Part shown: piece by piece, positions 1 through 9,278 of the stretch
How the letters are laid out: each line of letters opens with the position of its first letter
Position numbering within the stretch: position 1 is the first letter of the stretch
Origin: Marinobacter nauticus
Lineage (GTDB): Bacteria > Pseudomonadota > Gammaproteobacteria > Enterobacterales > Shewanellaceae
DNA length: 64,000 nt
Reading direction: 5' to 3'
Assembly: GCF_019801015.1 (NCBI RefSeq)
Contig: NZ_JAHVJZ010000004.1
Span: 186,001 to 250,000 of the forward strand
Translations under genes and position numbers: made by a program
The notes under the pieces: generated by a model
What the model was told of the DNA's origin: nothing
The model's input: the letters and a program-made list of their open reading frames with translations, nothing else
The model's database searches: none

Positions 1-722
1 AGCAACCCGAGCAGGCTTTCCAGCGCCTCTTCGTTACGCCCCGCCTGATGCAGTTGCACCGCCAGCTCCACCACCAGACCCTGATTGTCCGGCTCCGCTT
101 CCAGTTGCGCCTGCAGTGCGCGGATCTCCGGAGTGTCTGCCGACTCTTTCAGTAACTGCAACTGTGCCATCAGTCCCTGGTAACGACTGTCCTGATCCGC
201 CAGACCCACTTCCGCCAGCAGTGGCTCCGCTTCTTCTGCGCGCTTCAGACCCAGGAACGCTTCGGCCAGAGCCAGGCGGGTGGCGGCGTTGGCCTCATCC
301 GCCAGGGCATCGCGCAGAATCGGCAGCGCCTTATCAAACGCTTTGCTTTCCAGCAGCGGGGCCGCTTCCTGCAGCTTCAGCTCCCAGGCGGCGGGCAGAT
401 GCTTCTGCAGTACCTGGCTGATCATCTCTGCGGGCTGCGGGCCGGCGAAGCCATCCACCGGCTGGCCTTTGACCAGAATCAGTACGGTGGGCAGCGCCTG
501 AATCCGGAAATACTGCGCCAGCTCCATTTCGCTGTCACAGTTGACGTTGCCCAGCACAAACTGGCCATTGCGGGCCTGCGCCTCACTGACCAGCGCCTGG
601 TTAACGCCCTGGCACTCCGGCACCTGGGCGGAGTAGAAGTTCAGCACCAGCGGACGGGTCATGGAGACTTCCACCAGTTGCTGGATGTTTTGCGCGCTGA
701 CGTCGACGATAAACTCTTGCAT
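1..722 (-). CDS. cnoX: CnoX/YbbN-type thioredoxin-TPR co-chaperone (C-terminus beyond window)
   Basis: About 240 N-terminal residues are visible, starting at the ATG at 722 and running off the left edge. Residues 1-110 form a thioredoxin fold and are followed by alpha-helical TPR-like repeats rich in Leu, Ala and Glu, the layout of the CnoX/YbbN chaperedoxin family, which protects substrates from oxidation and hands them to GroEL or DnaK. The position of the redox CxxC motif reads VPEC, so only the second Cys (about residue 37) remains. E. coli CnoX likewise lacks a full CxxC. The conserved cis-proline segment [11 protein letters not shown] is present. The gene lies downstream of htpG on the same strand, which fits a stress-chaperone role. 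Family assignment is strong; the exact partner is inferred. Confidence 0.85.
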   Translation of the reverse strand, partial: MQEFIVDVSAQNIQQLVEVSMTRPLVLNFYSAQVPECQGVNQALVSEAQARNGQFVLGNVNCDSEMELAQYFRIQALPTVLILVKGQPVDGFAGPQPAEMISQVLQKHLPAAWELKLQEAAPLLESKAFDKALPILRDALADEANAATRLALAEAFLGLKRAEEAEPLLAEVGLADQDSRYQGLMAQLQLLKESADTPEIRALQAQLEAEPDNQGLVVELAVQLHQAGRNEEALESLLGL

Positions 723-741
723 GATTTTCTCTTAAACGATC

Positions 742-760
742 AGCCCCGCCGAGGCGGGAC
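742..760 (-). terminator. Weak stem-loop after htpG
   Basis: A six-base-pair GC stem (745-750 with 753-758) lies between the htpG stop codon and the co-chaperone start. Its loop is only two bases and the U-run is poor, so it may only weaken read-through. Confidence 0.3.
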
Positions 761-778
761 TGCGGGATACAGGGAAGT

Positions 779-2686
779 TTAGCGGCTCAGTTCCAGCCAC
801 AGCGTGTTGAGCTGGGAAACAAACTCGGAGGGATCTTCCAGGCTGCCGCGCTCGGCCAGGGTGGCCTGAGACAGCAGCAGGTTGGCCCAGCTGCCGAAGC
901 GGGCTTCGTCCTGTTCGTCCGCCAGCTTCTGAACCAGCGGGTGATCCAGGTTCAGCTCGAACACCGGTTTTACTTCCGGCACTTCCTGACCGGCCGCCTG
1001 CATCAGTTTGATCATCTGGCTGGACATGTCGTGCTCGTCGGCCACGATGCAGGCCGGGGTGTCGGTCAGACGGTGGGAAACTTTCACCGCTTTCACCTTG
1101 TCACCCAGGCTGGATTCAAAGCGGGCCAGCAGCGGCTTGGACTCCGCCTCCTGCTTCTCCTGCTCTGCCTTCTCCTCGTCGGAGAGGTCATCCAGGCCCA
1201 GGTCACCTCGGGTGGCGGACACCAGGGCTTTACCGTCGAATTCAGTCAGGTGACTCATCAGCCACTCATCGATGCGCTCGGACAGCAGCAATACCTCGAT
1301 GCCCTTCTTGCGAAGCAGCTCCAGGTGAGGACTGTTCTTGGCGGCGTTAAAACTGTCCGCCACGATGTAGTAGATCTTGTCCTGGCCCTCTTTCATCCGC
1401 TCAACGTACTGCTCCAGGCTAACGTCAGCACTGGATTCATCGCTGTGGCTGGAGGCAAAACGCAGCAGCTTGGCGATCGCCTCTTTGTTGCCCGCATCCT
1501 CCGCCGGCCCCTCTTTCAGCACGGTGCCGAACTGACTCCAGAAGGTCTGGTAGGCGTCTTCATCTTTGGCCAGTTTGCCGAGCATGCCCAGTGCACGCTT
1601 GGTGAGGGCGCTGCGCAGGGACTGCGTCACCTTGGAGTCCTGCAGGATCTCACGGGAAACGTTCAACGGCAGGTCACTGGAGTCCACCAGGCCCTTCACA
1701 AAACGCAGGTACTGAGGCAGGAACTGTTGTGCCTCGTCCATGATGAAAACGCGCTGCACATAGAGCTTGAGGCCGTGTTGGTTTTCACGGTTCCACAGGT
1801 CGAACGGGGCGCGGGACGGCACGTACAGCAGGCTGGTGTACTCCTGCTTGCCTTCCACCTTATTGTGCGCCCAGATCAGCGGGTCATCCCAGTCGTGGGC
1901 GACGTGCTTGTAGAACGCTTTGTAGTCGTCGTCGGAGATCTCAGACTTGGAGAGCGTCCACAGTGCCGTGGCCTTGTTGACCGGGCCCCACTGGCCTTCG
2001 GTGGCGGCAATGGTTTCACCGTCCTCTTCGCGCTCCGGGGTGCCGGGCTCCCACATCTCAACCGGAATGGAGATGTGGTCGGAATATTTGGTAATGATCT
2101 GCTTCAGACGCCAGTCATCAAGGAACTCCTTGTCCTCCTCGCGCAGGTGCAGGGTGATCTCGGTGCCCCGCTCCGCTTTGGTGATGTTGGTGACGGTAAA
2201 GTCGCCTTCACCCGCAGAGATCCACTCCACACCGGCATCCGCGCCATGGCCCGCGGCACGACTGCGAACCGTTACCTTGTCCGCGACGATAAAGGCGGAG
2301 TAGAAGCCCACACCAAACTGGCCAATCAGCTGGGAATCCTTGGCGGCATCACCGGAAAGCTGAGAGAAGAAGTCAGCGGTACCGGACTTGGCAATGGTGC
2401 CCAGGTGTTCAATCACTTCATCCCGGGTCATGCCGATGCCGTTGTCGACGATGCTCAGGGTGCCGGCGTCCTTATCCACCGCCAGGCGAACACGCAGCTG
2501 GCCGTCGCCTTCGTACAGATCCGCACTTTCCAGCGCCTTGTAGCGCAGTTTATCTGCAGCGTCAGCGGCGTTGGACACCAGCTCCCTCAGGAAGATCTCT
2601 TTATTGGAGTAGAGGGAGTGAGTGACCAGCTTCAGCAGTTGGGAAACTTCCGTCTGAAAGCCATGAGTCTCGGTCTGCGCGGACAT
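779..2686 (-). CDS. htpG: Molecular chaperone HtpG (Hsp90)
   Basis: This 635-residue protein is a full-length bacterial Hsp90, an ATP-driven cytoplasmic chaperone that remodels client proteins together with DnaK. The N-terminal GHKL ATPase shows [15 protein letters not shown] near residue 35, DNGIGM near 82 and [13 protein letters not shown] near 122. The middle domain contains [11 protein letters not shown] with the catalytic-loop arginine, and the C-terminal dimerisation domain follows. Length matches the family (E. coli about 624). The ATG at 2686 gives the canonical start [18 protein letters not shown]. It lies downstream of recR and a sensor-like gene on the same strand, as in the common recR-htpG neighbourhood. 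I saw no clear sigma-32 promoter in the 24-bp gap upstream. Confidence 0.97.
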   Translation of the reverse strand: MSAQTETHGFQTEVSQLLKLVTHSLYSNKEIFLRELVSNAADAADKLRYKALESADLYEGDGQLRVRLAVDKDAGTLSIVDNGIGMTRDEVIEHLGTIAKSGTADFFSQLSGDAAKDSQLIGQFGVGFYSAFIVADKVTVRSRAAGHGADAGVEWISAGEGDFTVTNITKAERGTEITLHLREEDKEFLDDWRLKQIITKYSDHISIPVEMWEPGTPEREEDGETIAATEGQWGPVNKATALWTLSKSEISDDDYKAFYKHVAHDWDDPLIWAHNKVEGKQEYTSLLYVPSRAPFDLWNRENQHGLKLYVQRVFIMDEAQQFLPQYLRFVKGLVDSSDLPLNVSREILQDSKVTQSLRSALTKRALGMLGKLAKDEDAYQTFWSQFGTVLKEGPAEDAGNKEAIAKLLRFASSHSDESSADVSLEQYVERMKEGQDKIYYIVADSFNAAKNSPHLELLRKKGIEVLLLSERIDEWLMSHLTEFDGKALVSATRGDLGLDDLSDEEKAEQEKQEAESKPLLARFESSLGDKVKAVKVSHRLTDTPACIVADEHDMSSQMIKLMQAAGQEVPEVKPVFELNLDHPLVQKLADEQDEARFGSWANLLLSQATLAERGSLEDPSEFVSQLNTLWLELSR

Positions 2687-2710
2687 GCTTGTCTCCTGAA
2701 AACAACGAAT

Positions 2711-3622
2711 TTATCTCGATGTCCTCAACATGGGGCCAAGCATTGGCTTTTCAAGTGGTCGGGGGGAAAATTCGATCCGGGCCTGTTCAATTTGCCACAG
2801 TGCGGCACCGGGCAAAACGCTTTCAGGGGTGGGAATGATGGTCATCTGATCCTCGCCCAGAGGCAGGCGATTACCAGGTTGTCCGTTCAGGCTGCCGTTG
2901 CAGGCCATGGCCTGCGTGCGCTCCAGCATGCGCTGCAAAAGCGGCTGACGGGCGCCAAGGCAGCCTTTTCGAAACCGCAGCAGGCTGTGCTGTTCGCTCA
3001 GGTACTCCTCCATCGCCGCGTTGGTATAGGCCAGGGTGCCATTAGCGCGGACCACCGCCTGGGGCAGATCATTACGGATTAAGGCACTGTTGTGCAGGCG
3101 GGCGCCGATCCGCTCGTGGAGAAAGGGCGTCAGAGCCATTGCCTGGCGCAGATGACGGGCGATTTGATCGATGGCGCGAAGTTGTTGCGCACAGAAATCG
3201 TTCTGTCCCTGGCAGCGGTAGAGCCCGAGCAGGTGGTGCCCATGTTCGGTACTGAGCACGGACCCTACGCTGTAGTGGCAATCCAGTGACTGAAACAGCC
3301 CCGCCAGCGACGATTCCTGGCGGTTTCGTCTCAGCTGCTCATCCAGAATCACCACCTGATTGCGCTGCCGCTTCGCCACCCGATACCAGGGATCGGCCCC
3401 GCGCTGACGCAGATAGTGTTGCACCATATGGGTGGAAAGTTGCGGGTCGCCACAGGCGATCGGCAGCGACCGGGAGGCCGCTGAATGCCTCGGCAGCAAT
3501 GCCAGCACGGCACCGGCGCCCCCCAGGGCTCTGCGGAGACTGTTGAGCCAGTCGTACCAGCTCCCTTCTACGGCGGCGTCGTACGCCCCTTCGATGATTT
3601 GGCCTAACCACTCGTCGCCCAT
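2711..3622 (-). CDS. LuxR-family-like sensor protein without a visible HTH domain
   Basis: A 303-residue protein starting at the ATG at 3622, which has an AGGGAG ribosome site; an upstream TTG at 3697 has none. The N-terminal part (MGDEWLGQIIEGAYDAA, then a GAF-like region) and the central PAS-like part (ALIRNDLPQAVVRANG, YTNAAMEEYL) resemble the sensory half of LuxR-type regulators common in marine gammaproteobacteria, which normally end in a C-terminal helix-turn-helix of about 65 residues. Here the protein stops at PMLGPMLRTSR and htpG begins 24 bp later, so there is no room for the missing domain. It may be a stand-alone sensor, a decayed regulator, or a family I have misread. Function unknown. 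Confidence 0.6.
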   Translation of the reverse strand: MGDEWLGQIIEGAYDAAVEGSWYDWLNSLRRALGGAGAVLALLPRHSAASRSLPIACGDPQLSTHMVQHYLRQRGADPWYRVAKRQRNQVVILDEQLRRNRQESSLAGLFQSLDCHYSVGSVLSTEHGHHLLGLYRCQGQNDFCAQQLRAIDQIARHLRQAMALTPFLHERIGARLHNSALIRNDLPQAVVRANGTLAYTNAAMEEYLSEQHSLLRFRKGCLGARQPLLQRMLERTQAMACNGSLNGQPGNRLPLGEDQMTIIPTPESVLPGAALWQIEQARIEFSPRPLEKPMLGPMLRTSR

Positions 3623-3778
3623 CACACGCTCCCTGAAGTTGGAAAGTGAAACAGCTTGACTCGGTTTACTGCCTGGAGTCGCCGGTATTTTCGACAAAGA
3701 GCGGTCACATTATCGCCATCTTGCGACGGCAACAATGGATAAGGCTGGGCATTTGCTGTGGATAAGTTATGGAAAAGT

Positions 3779-3805
3779 AAAAAGGCACGAAACCGTGCCT
3801 TTTTT
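3779..3805 (-). terminator. Rho-independent terminator after recR
   Basis: The stem GGCACG/CGTGCC (3784-3789 and 3794-3799) has a four-base loop. It is flanked by A-runs and T-runs, so it can work in both directions. It ends the dnaX-ybaB-recR transcript before the sensor-like gene. Confidence 0.85.
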
Positions 3806-3812
3806 CAATGGA

Positions 3813-4412
3813 TTAGAGATCACGTCGTCCGCTAAAAGAGAGCGCCAACGTGGTGCCATCCACATAACCAAGCTCGCCGCCCACGGGGACACCGTGCGCG
3901 ATCCGGCTGACCCGGATGCTGCGTTGCCTGGCCATATCGGCGATGTATTGCGCCGTGGCATCGCCCTCCACGGTGGGGTTGGTGGCCAGGATGATCTCCT
4001 GCCACTGACCGTCCGCCAGCATCCGGTCCAGCACGTCCAGACCGATCTCATCGGGCCCGATGCCGTCCAGTGGCGACAAGTGCCCCATCAGCACGAAGTA
4101 ACGTCCGTCGTACTGACCAGACGATTCGATGGCCAGCAGGTCCGCCGGCGACTCCACCACGCACAACTGCCCTTTCTCGGCACGACGGGGGTTGTCACAG
4201 ATCGGACAGCGGGTCTGTTCGGTGAACGTCCGGCAATCCTGGCAATGCCCCACATCGCTCATGGCGCGGCTCAGAGCCTCACCCAGGCGAGTGCCGGCGA
4301 CCCGGTCCCGCTCCAGCAACTGAAAGGTCATGCGCTGGGCGGAACGCGGCCCGACACCGGGCAGGCATTGCAGGGCCTTGATCAGTTCATCGACCCTTGG
4401 ACTGAACTTCAT
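3813..4412 (-). CDS. recR: Recombination mediator RecR
   Basis: This 199-residue protein matches RecR, which with RecO and RecF loads RecA onto gapped DNA during recombinational repair. In order: the N-terminal helix-hairpin-helix ([14 protein letters not shown], residues 18-31), a four-Cys zinc finger ([16 protein letters not shown], about 57-72), a Toprim domain ([14 protein letters not shown], then [19 protein letters not shown]) and the C-terminal segment ending [19 protein letters not shown]-like. The start ATG overlaps the ybaB stop in the sequence TGATG, implying translational coupling. The gene order dnaX-ybaB-recR is among the most conserved in bacteria. Confidence 0.97.
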   Translation of the reverse strand: MKFSPRVDELIKALQCLPGVGPRSAQRMTFQLLERDRVAGTRLGEALSRAMSDVGHCQDCRTFTEQTRCPICDNPRRAEKGQLCVVESPADLLAIESSGQYDGRYFVLMGHLSPLDGIGPDEIGLDVLDRMLADGQWQEIILATNPTVEGDATAQYIADMARQRSIRVSRIAHGVPVGGELGYVDGTTLALSFSGRRDL

Positions 4413-4741
4413 CAGAACGGCAGTTTCATGCCCGGCGGAAGCTGCATGCCACCGGTGACTTCGGCCATTTTGGCCTTCTGACCCTCTTCGATACGGCGCG
4501 CCGCATCGTTGATGGCAGCGGCAATGAGATCTTCCAGCATCTCTTTGTCGTCTTCCATCAGACTCTCGTCAATCTCCACGCGACGCACGTTGTGGGCGCC
4601 GTTCATGGTGATCTTGACCATGCCAGCGCCGGCTTCGCCGGTCACTTCCATGGTTGCGATCTCGTCTTGTGCCTGCTGCATGCGCTCTTGCATCTTCTGC
4701 GCTTGCTTCATCAGGTTACCCATACCGCCTTTACCAAACAT
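4412..4741 (-). CDS. ybaB: YbaB/EbfC nucleoid-associated protein
   Basis: A 109-residue protein starting at [17 protein letters not shown]. The long N-terminal amphipathic helix is rich in Met and Gln ([13 protein letters not shown]) and is followed by the beta-strand core [16 protein letters not shown] and a C-terminal helix. YbaB/EbfC proteins are small dimeric DNA-binding proteins of the nucleoid. I chose the start at 4741 because it gives the conserved N-terminus; an in-frame start 72 bp upstream adds a non-conserved leader. It lies between dnaX and recR and overlaps the recR start by one base. Confidence 0.95.
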   Translation of the reverse strand: MFGKGGMGNLMKQAQKMQERMQQAQDEIATMEVTGEAGAGMVKITMNGAHNVRRVEIDESLMEDDKEMLEDLIAAAINDAARRIEEGQKAKMAEVTGGMQLPPGMKLPF

Positions 4742-4817
4742 ATCTCGGTCTCTCTCAACTGGATAAGTGTCACAAATGGCTGCACATGTTACCGCAACCG
4801 TGGTCCCGGACAAGGGC

Positions 4818-7397
4818 TTAGCCCGGGTTTTGATAACTGACCGACTCTTCGATCAAACGGGCATCAAACTCCGATTGTAGCCACTGAATCACCGGATCCT
4901 GCAGCAGGTCCTCACGGGCCTGAACCAGTCGCTCCTGGTGCAGACGCCGGCGGATCTCCAGCGGCGTCTCCCGATCCGGCAGCACATCTTCCAGGATCTG
5001 AAGGTCAATATTCTGACCCCACACCCGTTCCATGCTCTCTTTCAGCGGGCCGATTACGGATTCGCTGTTCAGATGACGCTGCTCGGCACGGAGGTGCAGA
5101 CGAACGCTGTCTCCATCCCGCTCCAGCACGGAGTTAATGGCCAACTGGCGAGGCCGGGCACCGATGCCCAACTGCGCCATGGTCTGATACCAGAAGGCGT
5201 CGGTTTCATTGGACGCAATGCCGCGCTTACGCACGGCGTCCAGATCCACCACCTCCGCAGGCCGGGCGGTTTGCGCCCGTGGCTGCGGCTGAGCCGGTGG
5301 CTCAGATGGGGTGGAGGTTTCTGCCACTTGGGCAGAGTGGTTGTCCGTTGCCGGCTCCGGTGTCGCTGCCACAGGGGACACGTTGTCCCCCTGCGCGGCG
5401 TCGTCCACCACCCAGGGCGGCGGATCATTGTCATCGGCTTCTGCCACTGTCTCAGCAGGCGCCTGTGCCTTCGGTTCGACCACCGGTGCCGCCGGGGGTT
5501 CCGCTTGCACCGCCGAGGGCGATGGCGTGGGCTTTGTCCGCTCGGTCGGCTGCACGGTGTCTTTAGCGGACACCGCCTCAGGCTTTGGGTCCGGCGTGTC
5601 CTCCTGCGCGTCATCCAGACGGGCCTGGATATTGCGATGGTTGGCCAGGGCTTGTTCAAGCAGTCCCTCGATGCCACCGCCTGGCGTCGCCACGGGCTGA
5701 GCCGGCGCCGACGGCGCGTGCTCAACGGTGGTGGCGCTCTCGGTCTGACCCGCCGCGAACGCCGCGTAGGAATCCATCATGGCACCGGCGTCGTCATCGT
5801 CGCTGTCCGGCATCATGCCGTAATCCACTTCAGCATGCTGGCTTTGAGCCTGAGACAGGATCAAATCCTGCTCGGCCGCCAGCGCGGTTTCATCAGCGGG
5901 CTGATCCTGCGGCGTCTGTGCCACGGGCGGAGCCGGAGTCTGATCGGAGCGCGCCTGGTCTGCCTGGGCCAGAATGGCGGCCTGCTCAGCGGCCAGTGCC
6001 CCAATCTCCTCGTTATCGTCCGCCGATGTTTCGGTTTCGGATCCGGCCTCAGCCTTGGCTTGCGCCGGAGCAGCATCGGGCTGGGGTTGCGCCACCGCAG
6101 CCGGTGCGACGGGTGACTCAGTCTCGGCTTGCGGCGTGGTGGGCTCCAACGATGTCGCGCCCGGAACCGCCTGTGACGGGGACACTGCCGGCGCAACCGT
6201 CTCGCTGACAACCGCCTTGGCGGCTGGTGCAGCGCCAGTCGTCCCGGCTGAAGAGGCCGCAGTAGGACTGACCGCGCCCAGTTGCGGCTGGGGTGCTGCC
6301 ATCGGCGGCGCCGGATTCAGCGGCGCAAAGGCCAGAGCCCGCAGCAGCACCATTTCAAAGCCGCTGCGGGGATCCGGCGCCAGCGCCAGATCCTGACGCC
6401 CCTGGGTCAGCATCTGGTACCAAAGTTGCACCTGTTCCCGGTCGAGCTGCTGAGCCAGCGCCAGCACTTCGGTGGCCTGCTCTCCCAGCTCCGCGGCGCG
6501 CAGATTGAACTGACACAGCGCCACCTGATGCAGCATCGCGGCCATCTGTTTGAGCAGGTCATCGTGGTCCGGCGCAAAGGCTTCCACTTCATCCAGCACG
6601 GCCATCAGCGCCGCCGCTTGCCCCTGGGCCAGGCCATTGAGCAAACGCAGGGCATAGCTGGTGTCCAGGGTACCGAGCATCGCCTGAACCGAGGCCAGCT
6701 GCAGTTGGCCGCCGCCATGGGCGATCGCCTGGTCAGTCAGGCTCATGCCATCGCGAACACTGCCATCTGCGGCTTTCGCCAGCAGGTCCAGAGCCGCCGG
6801 CTCAAACGGCACCTTATCCGCTTCAAGGACATTGGCCAGGTGCGCACTGATGCGCGCCACCGGCACGCTTTTCAGGTTGAACTGGAGGCAGCGGGACAGC
6901 ACCGTAACCGGCAGTTTTTGCGGGTCGGTGGTGGCCAGCAGGAATTTGACGTGCGGCGGCGGCTCTTCCAGCGTTTTCAACAGGGCGTTGAAACTGTGGC
7001 GGGAGAGCATGTGCACTTCGTCAATCAGGTAGACCTTAAAACGTCCCCGTACCGGCTGGTACTGAACGTTATCGAGGATCTCCCGGGTGTCGTCCACCTT
7101 GGTGCGGGAAGCCGCATCGATCTCCAGCAGGTCGACAAACCGCCCTTCGCTGATTTCGCGGCAATGGCTGCACTGGCCACAGGGGGTGGCGGTGATGCCG
7201 GTTTCGCAGTTCAGACCTTTAGCCAGCAAGCGGGCAATGGAGGTTTTTCCCACACCACGGGTGCCGGTAAACAGATAGGCATGGTGCAGACGGTTCTGCT
7301 CCAGGGCGTGGGTCAGTGCCTTGAGCACATGCTCTTGGCCAACCACTTGATCAAAACTGGCCGGGCGCCATTTTCGCGCCAGTACCTGATATGACAT
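4818..7397 (-). CDS. dnaX: DNA polymerase III subunits tau/gamma
   Basis: This 859-residue clamp-loader ATPase opens the beta clamp and couples the polymerase cores. The start [12 protein letters not shown] is canonical. Walker A is [17 protein letters not shown] (about residues 45-61), a zinc module CGQCSHC follows, then the DEVHMLS Walker B and the TTDPQKLP sensor-1 region. Residues roughly 365-700 form a very long Ala/Pro/Gln/Glu-rich linker, and the tau-specific C-terminus (alpha-subunit binding) follows. It is longer than E. coli tau (643 residues), almost entirely because of the linker. I found no AAAAAAG slippery heptamer in the linker, so a gamma form by E. coli-style frameshifting is not evident. 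A terminator separates it from apt upstream. Confidence 0.96.
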   Translation of the reverse strand: MSYQVLARKWRPASFDQVVGQEHVLKALTHALEQNRLHHAYLFTGTRGVGKTSIARLLAKGLNCETGITATPCGQCSHCREISEGRFVDLLEIDAASRTKVDDTREILDNVQYQPVRGRFKVYLIDEVHMLSRHSFNALLKTLEEPPPHVKFLLATTDPQKLPVTVLSRCLQFNLKSVPVARISAHLANVLEADKVPFEPAALDLLAKAADGSVRDGMSLTDQAIAHGGGQLQLASVQAMLGTLDTSYALRLLNGLAQGQAAALMAVLDEVEAFAPDHDDLLKQMAAMLHQVALCQFNLRAAELGEQATEVLALAQQLDREQVQLWYQMLTQGRQDLALAPDPRSGFEMVLLRALAFAPLNPAPPMAAPQPQLGAVSPTAASSAGTTGAAPAAKAVVSETVAPAVSPSQAVPGATSLEPTTPQAETESPVAPAAVAQPQPDAAPAQAKAEAGSETETSADDNEEIGALAAEQAAILAQADQARSDQTPAPPVAQTPQDQPADETALAAEQDLILSQAQSQHAEVDYGMMPDSDDDDAGAMMDSYAAFAAGQTESATTVEHAPSAPAQPVATPGGGIEGLLEQALANHRNIQARLDDAQEDTPDPKPEAVSAKDTVQPTERTKPTPSPSAVQAEPPAAPVVEPKAQAPAETVAEADDNDPPPWVVDDAAQGDNVSPVAATPEPATDNHSAQVAETSTPSEPPAQPQPRAQTARPAEVVDLDAVRKRGIASNETDAFWYQTMAQLGIGARPRQLAINSVLERDGDSVRLHLRAEQRHLNSESVIGPLKESMERVWGQNIDLQILEDVLPDRETPLEIRRRLHQERLVQAREDLLQDPVIQWLQSEFDARLIEESVSYQNPG

Positions 7398-7462
7398 GGT
7401 GTTCCTTGAAACGGGGACGACGAGGTTAAAAAAGGATGCTAACACAGCCCTGTAAAAGAGCG

Positions 7463-7490
7463 AAAAGCCGGGCACATGGCCCGGCTTTTT
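7463..7490 (-). terminator. Rho-independent terminator after apt
   Basis: An 11-bp stem AAAAGCCGGGC/GCCCGGCTTTT with a five-base loop and flanking A/T runs on both sides. It separates apt from dnaX, so dnaX needs its own promoter in the roughly 65 bp that remain. Confidence 0.9.
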
Positions 7491-7508
7491 AGCAAGCAGT
7501 CAGCGGAA

Positions 7509-8054
7509 TTATTCGCCTTCGAACTCGCACAGCGTCACCACGTTCAGGCCCAGCGCTTTCAGGCGGGCTTCGCCGCCGAGATCCGGCAGGTTGATGACGA
7601 ACGCCGCGTCGGTCACTTCGCCACCCAGACGGCGGATCAGCTTAACAGTGGCATCAATGGTGCCGCCGGTGGCCAGCAGGTCATCGATCACCAGCACCTT
7701 GTCACCTTCAACGATGGCGTCGGTGTGGAGTTCCAGGGTGTCCTGGCCGTATTCCAGCTCATAGGACTCGGCGACGGTTTCGCGAGGCAGCTTGCCCGGC
7801 TTACGCACCGGCACAAAACCCAGACCCAGCTGATGCGCCAGAGGAGCACCAAACAGGAAGCCACGCGCTTCGGTGCCGACTACCTTGGTGAAGCCTTTGC
7901 CGGTGTAGTGCTCAGCCAGCACGTCGATGCACAGACGAAACGCCTTGGCGTCTTCCAGCAGGGAGGTAACGTCACGGAACAGGATGCCCGGCTTCGGGTA
8001 ATCCGGAATGGTTTTGATGCTGTCTTTGATCAGCGCCAGTGATGCTTGGTTCAT
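7509..8054 (-). CDS. apt: Adenine phosphoribosyltransferase
   Basis: A 181-residue type I phosphoribosyltransferase that salvages adenine with PRPP to AMP in the cytoplasm. Diagnostic segments are [18 protein letters not shown] near residue 16, the adenine-loop [16 protein letters not shown] near 62, and the PRPP-binding motif [17 protein letters not shown] near 123. Length is standard for bacterial Apt. It sits upstream of dnaX-ybaB-recR, as in E. coli, but is separated from dnaX by a terminator. A second terminator-like hairpin lies about 40 bp upstream of its start, leaving little space for a promoter. Confidence 0.97.
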   Translation of the reverse strand: MNQASLALIKDSIKTIPDYPKPGILFRDVTSLLEDAKAFRLCIDVLAEHYTGKGFTKVVGTEARGFLFGAPLAHQLGLGFVPVRKPGKLPRETVAESYELEYGQDTLELHTDAIVEGDKVLVIDDLLATGGTIDATVKLIRRLGGEVTDAAFVINLPDLGGEARLKALGLNVVTLCEFEGE

Positions 8055-8094
8055 TGCGGTATTCGGCTCTCTTCGGTGGTCTCTGCCACGCCAT

Positions 8095-8118
8095 AAAAAA
8101 GCCCAGTAGGCTTTGGGC
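8095..8118 (-). terminator. Terminator-like hairpin just upstream of apt
   Basis: On the minus strand GCCCA/TGGGC pairs (8101-8105 and 8114-8118), or alternatively AAGCC/GGCTT, each followed by a run of six T. It ends a transcript from the right, or acts as an attenuator in the apt leader. The preceding 8119-8344 stretch has no convincing coding frame but holds several GC-rich hairpins. Confidence 0.6.
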
Positions 8119-8344
8119 CTTCCTGGACTGCGCCTCGGGAGCGGTTTTGGGCCATAAGCTTAAGCAGCTTGGCCAGCGGATGCAACCGGGCGCAGGCGCT
8201 CCTGTGTACGGAAAACCGTCAAGGCCCAGTGTGCCCGAAGGCCACATCGTCACATGAGTGTAACCGATACTGATGCGGAAAAGAGGTGCGGTGGATCACA
8301 GGGCGGTATGCCGGTACGCCTCCGCCCTGAATCCCCCACTGGTA

Positions 8345-8464
8345 TCACTGGGTCAGCAGCTTAAACCAGGTCAGGGTGGCAGGCAGGGTGGGGATCATCA
8401 GGACCGCCAGCAAGCCCAGAAAATGCAGCAGGTTGAAGGGTTCTTTAAAGTTGTTATCAGCCAC
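8345..8464 (-). CDS. 39-residue single-pass membrane protein
   Basis: A short frame starting at GTG (8464) with a GGGAG-like ribosome site about ten bases upstream, ending at TGA. The protein begins MADNNFKEPFNLLHFLG, continues into a hydrophobic helix (about residues 11-31, LLHFLGLLAVLMIP then LPATL) and ends in the amphipathic tail TWFKLLTQ. The polar, charged N-terminus followed by one helix is typical of small bacterial inner-membrane proteins. It lies 79 bp downstream of hvfC on the same strand, behind its own TAGAAT-like -10 element and a CRP-like palindrome, so it may be separately regulated. I do not recognise the family. Coding status rests on start context, hydrophobic pattern and position. 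Confidence 0.6.
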   Translation of the reverse strand: MADNNFKEPFNLLHFLGLLAVLMIPTLPATLTWFKLLTQ

Positions 8465-8497
8465 GACTATCGTACTCCCAGGTTGATTTGCGCGGCC

Positions 8498-8520
8498 ATT
8501 CTAACGTGACACAGCTCACA
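8498..8520 (-). promoter_or_regulatory. CRP-like palindrome and -10 element upstream of the 39-residue gene
   Basis: On the minus strand 8520-8505 reads TGTGAGCTGTGTCACG. This matches TGTGA-N6-TCACA at nine of ten half-site positions. It is followed one base later by TAGAAT (8503-8498), a good -10 hexamer. The palindrome would sit between -35 and -10, a position more consistent with repression or with a different promoter architecture. Confidence 0.45.
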
Positions 8521-8543
8521 CAAACACCCAGAGAAAATGCGGC

Positions 8544-9278
8544 TTATTTTTTGTGCTGTCGCACGACGCCTCGCTGTGCCAGCTGGCTGAGCACCGTCAT
8601 CATTCCCTCCCGCACCACGGCCGGATCCAACTGAGGCAACATGGAGACCATCGCGGTTTCCAGCGCCGCAGGCGTGATGCCCGGCTGCTCATCGATCAGC
8701 AACAGCAGTTGCATGGTCATGGGGTTGAGCTGGGTGAAACGCACCTCCGACTCTCCTTCCCGAAACACCACCAAAAAGGTGGGCTGAGGCTCGGGCCAGG
8801 GGGCGTCCGCCCTCACCTGCTGCACCGGATAGTCGTAGGTGCCCAATGCGCTGGCCCGGTAACGCACCAGAGGCGTATCCTCATTCAGCGCCGCAATGCA
8901 GGGTTGATCCTCGACCGGCTCCTGCGTATCAACCCACAACTCCAGGTACTCGTACTGCGCCAGCTCCTGTTCAAACGGAAAGTCCGGCGTGTCCTGCGTT
9001 TCCAGATAATCCAGAAAGGCTCTGGCAATATCCACAAACAGCGGACTGTGGCAATCGTGGCGGGCAAAGAAATCCCGTAAGCGTTCTTGCCAACGCGCCT
9101 CGCTGTGCAGGCTTTTCAGCACCGGGAAGCCGTTGCTGACAAAGCCGCTGACGTTGTTGAAAAACAGTTCCCGGTATACCGCCATATGACGGGCATCGGT
9201 TCCGGGCGGAGGTGTGCCCGCCTGCGGAGCCCGAATGTAGTCAATAAAGGACTGCTGCAGCTGGGTGAAATCGCTCAT
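8544..9278 (-). CDS. hvfC: HvfC/BufC-type partner protein (DUF2063 N-terminal domain)
   Basis: A 244-residue protein with the DUF2063 N-terminal signature LQQSFIDYIRAP, then YRELFFNNVSGFVSNGFPVL near residue 32, then a C-terminal mixed domain (about 130-244). In characterised systems HvfC/BufC binds the precursor leader and works with the multinuclear-iron enzyme HvfB/BufB to modify cysteines of HvfA/BufA. Its ATG overlaps the hvfB stop in ATGA, so the two are translationally coupled. The N-terminus retains the conserved helix that packs against HvfB. The role is inferred from family and from the complete A-B-C order here. Confidence 0.88.
   Translation of the reverse strand: MSDFTQLQQSFIDYIRAPQAGTPPPGTDARHMAVYRELFFNNVSGFVSNGFPVLKSLHSEARWQERLRDFFARHDCHSPLFVDIARAFLDYLETQDTPDFPFEQELAQYEYLELWVDTQEPVEDQPCIAALNEDTPLVRYRASALGTYDYPVQQVRADAPWPEPQPTFLVVFREGESEVRFTQLNPMTMQLLLLIDEQPGITPAALETAMVSMLPQLDPAVVREGMMTVLSQLAQRGVVRQHKK

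Noticed and set aside
941-3082. Long open frame antisense to htpG
   Set aside because: It mirrors codon-position bias of htpG, has no ribosome site and no family features. Similar long antisense frames lie opposite dnaX, the receptors and porin 2.
3757-3765. Exact DnaA box TGTGGATAA, with a second at 27347-27355
   Set aside because: Single isolated 9-mers are expected by chance in 64 kb and there is no cluster or AT-rich unwinding element, so no origin is claimed.
8119-8344. 4.5S (SRP) RNA upstream of apt-dnaX
   Set aside because: Position is plausible, but the conserved GGAAGGAAGC loop sequence is absent.
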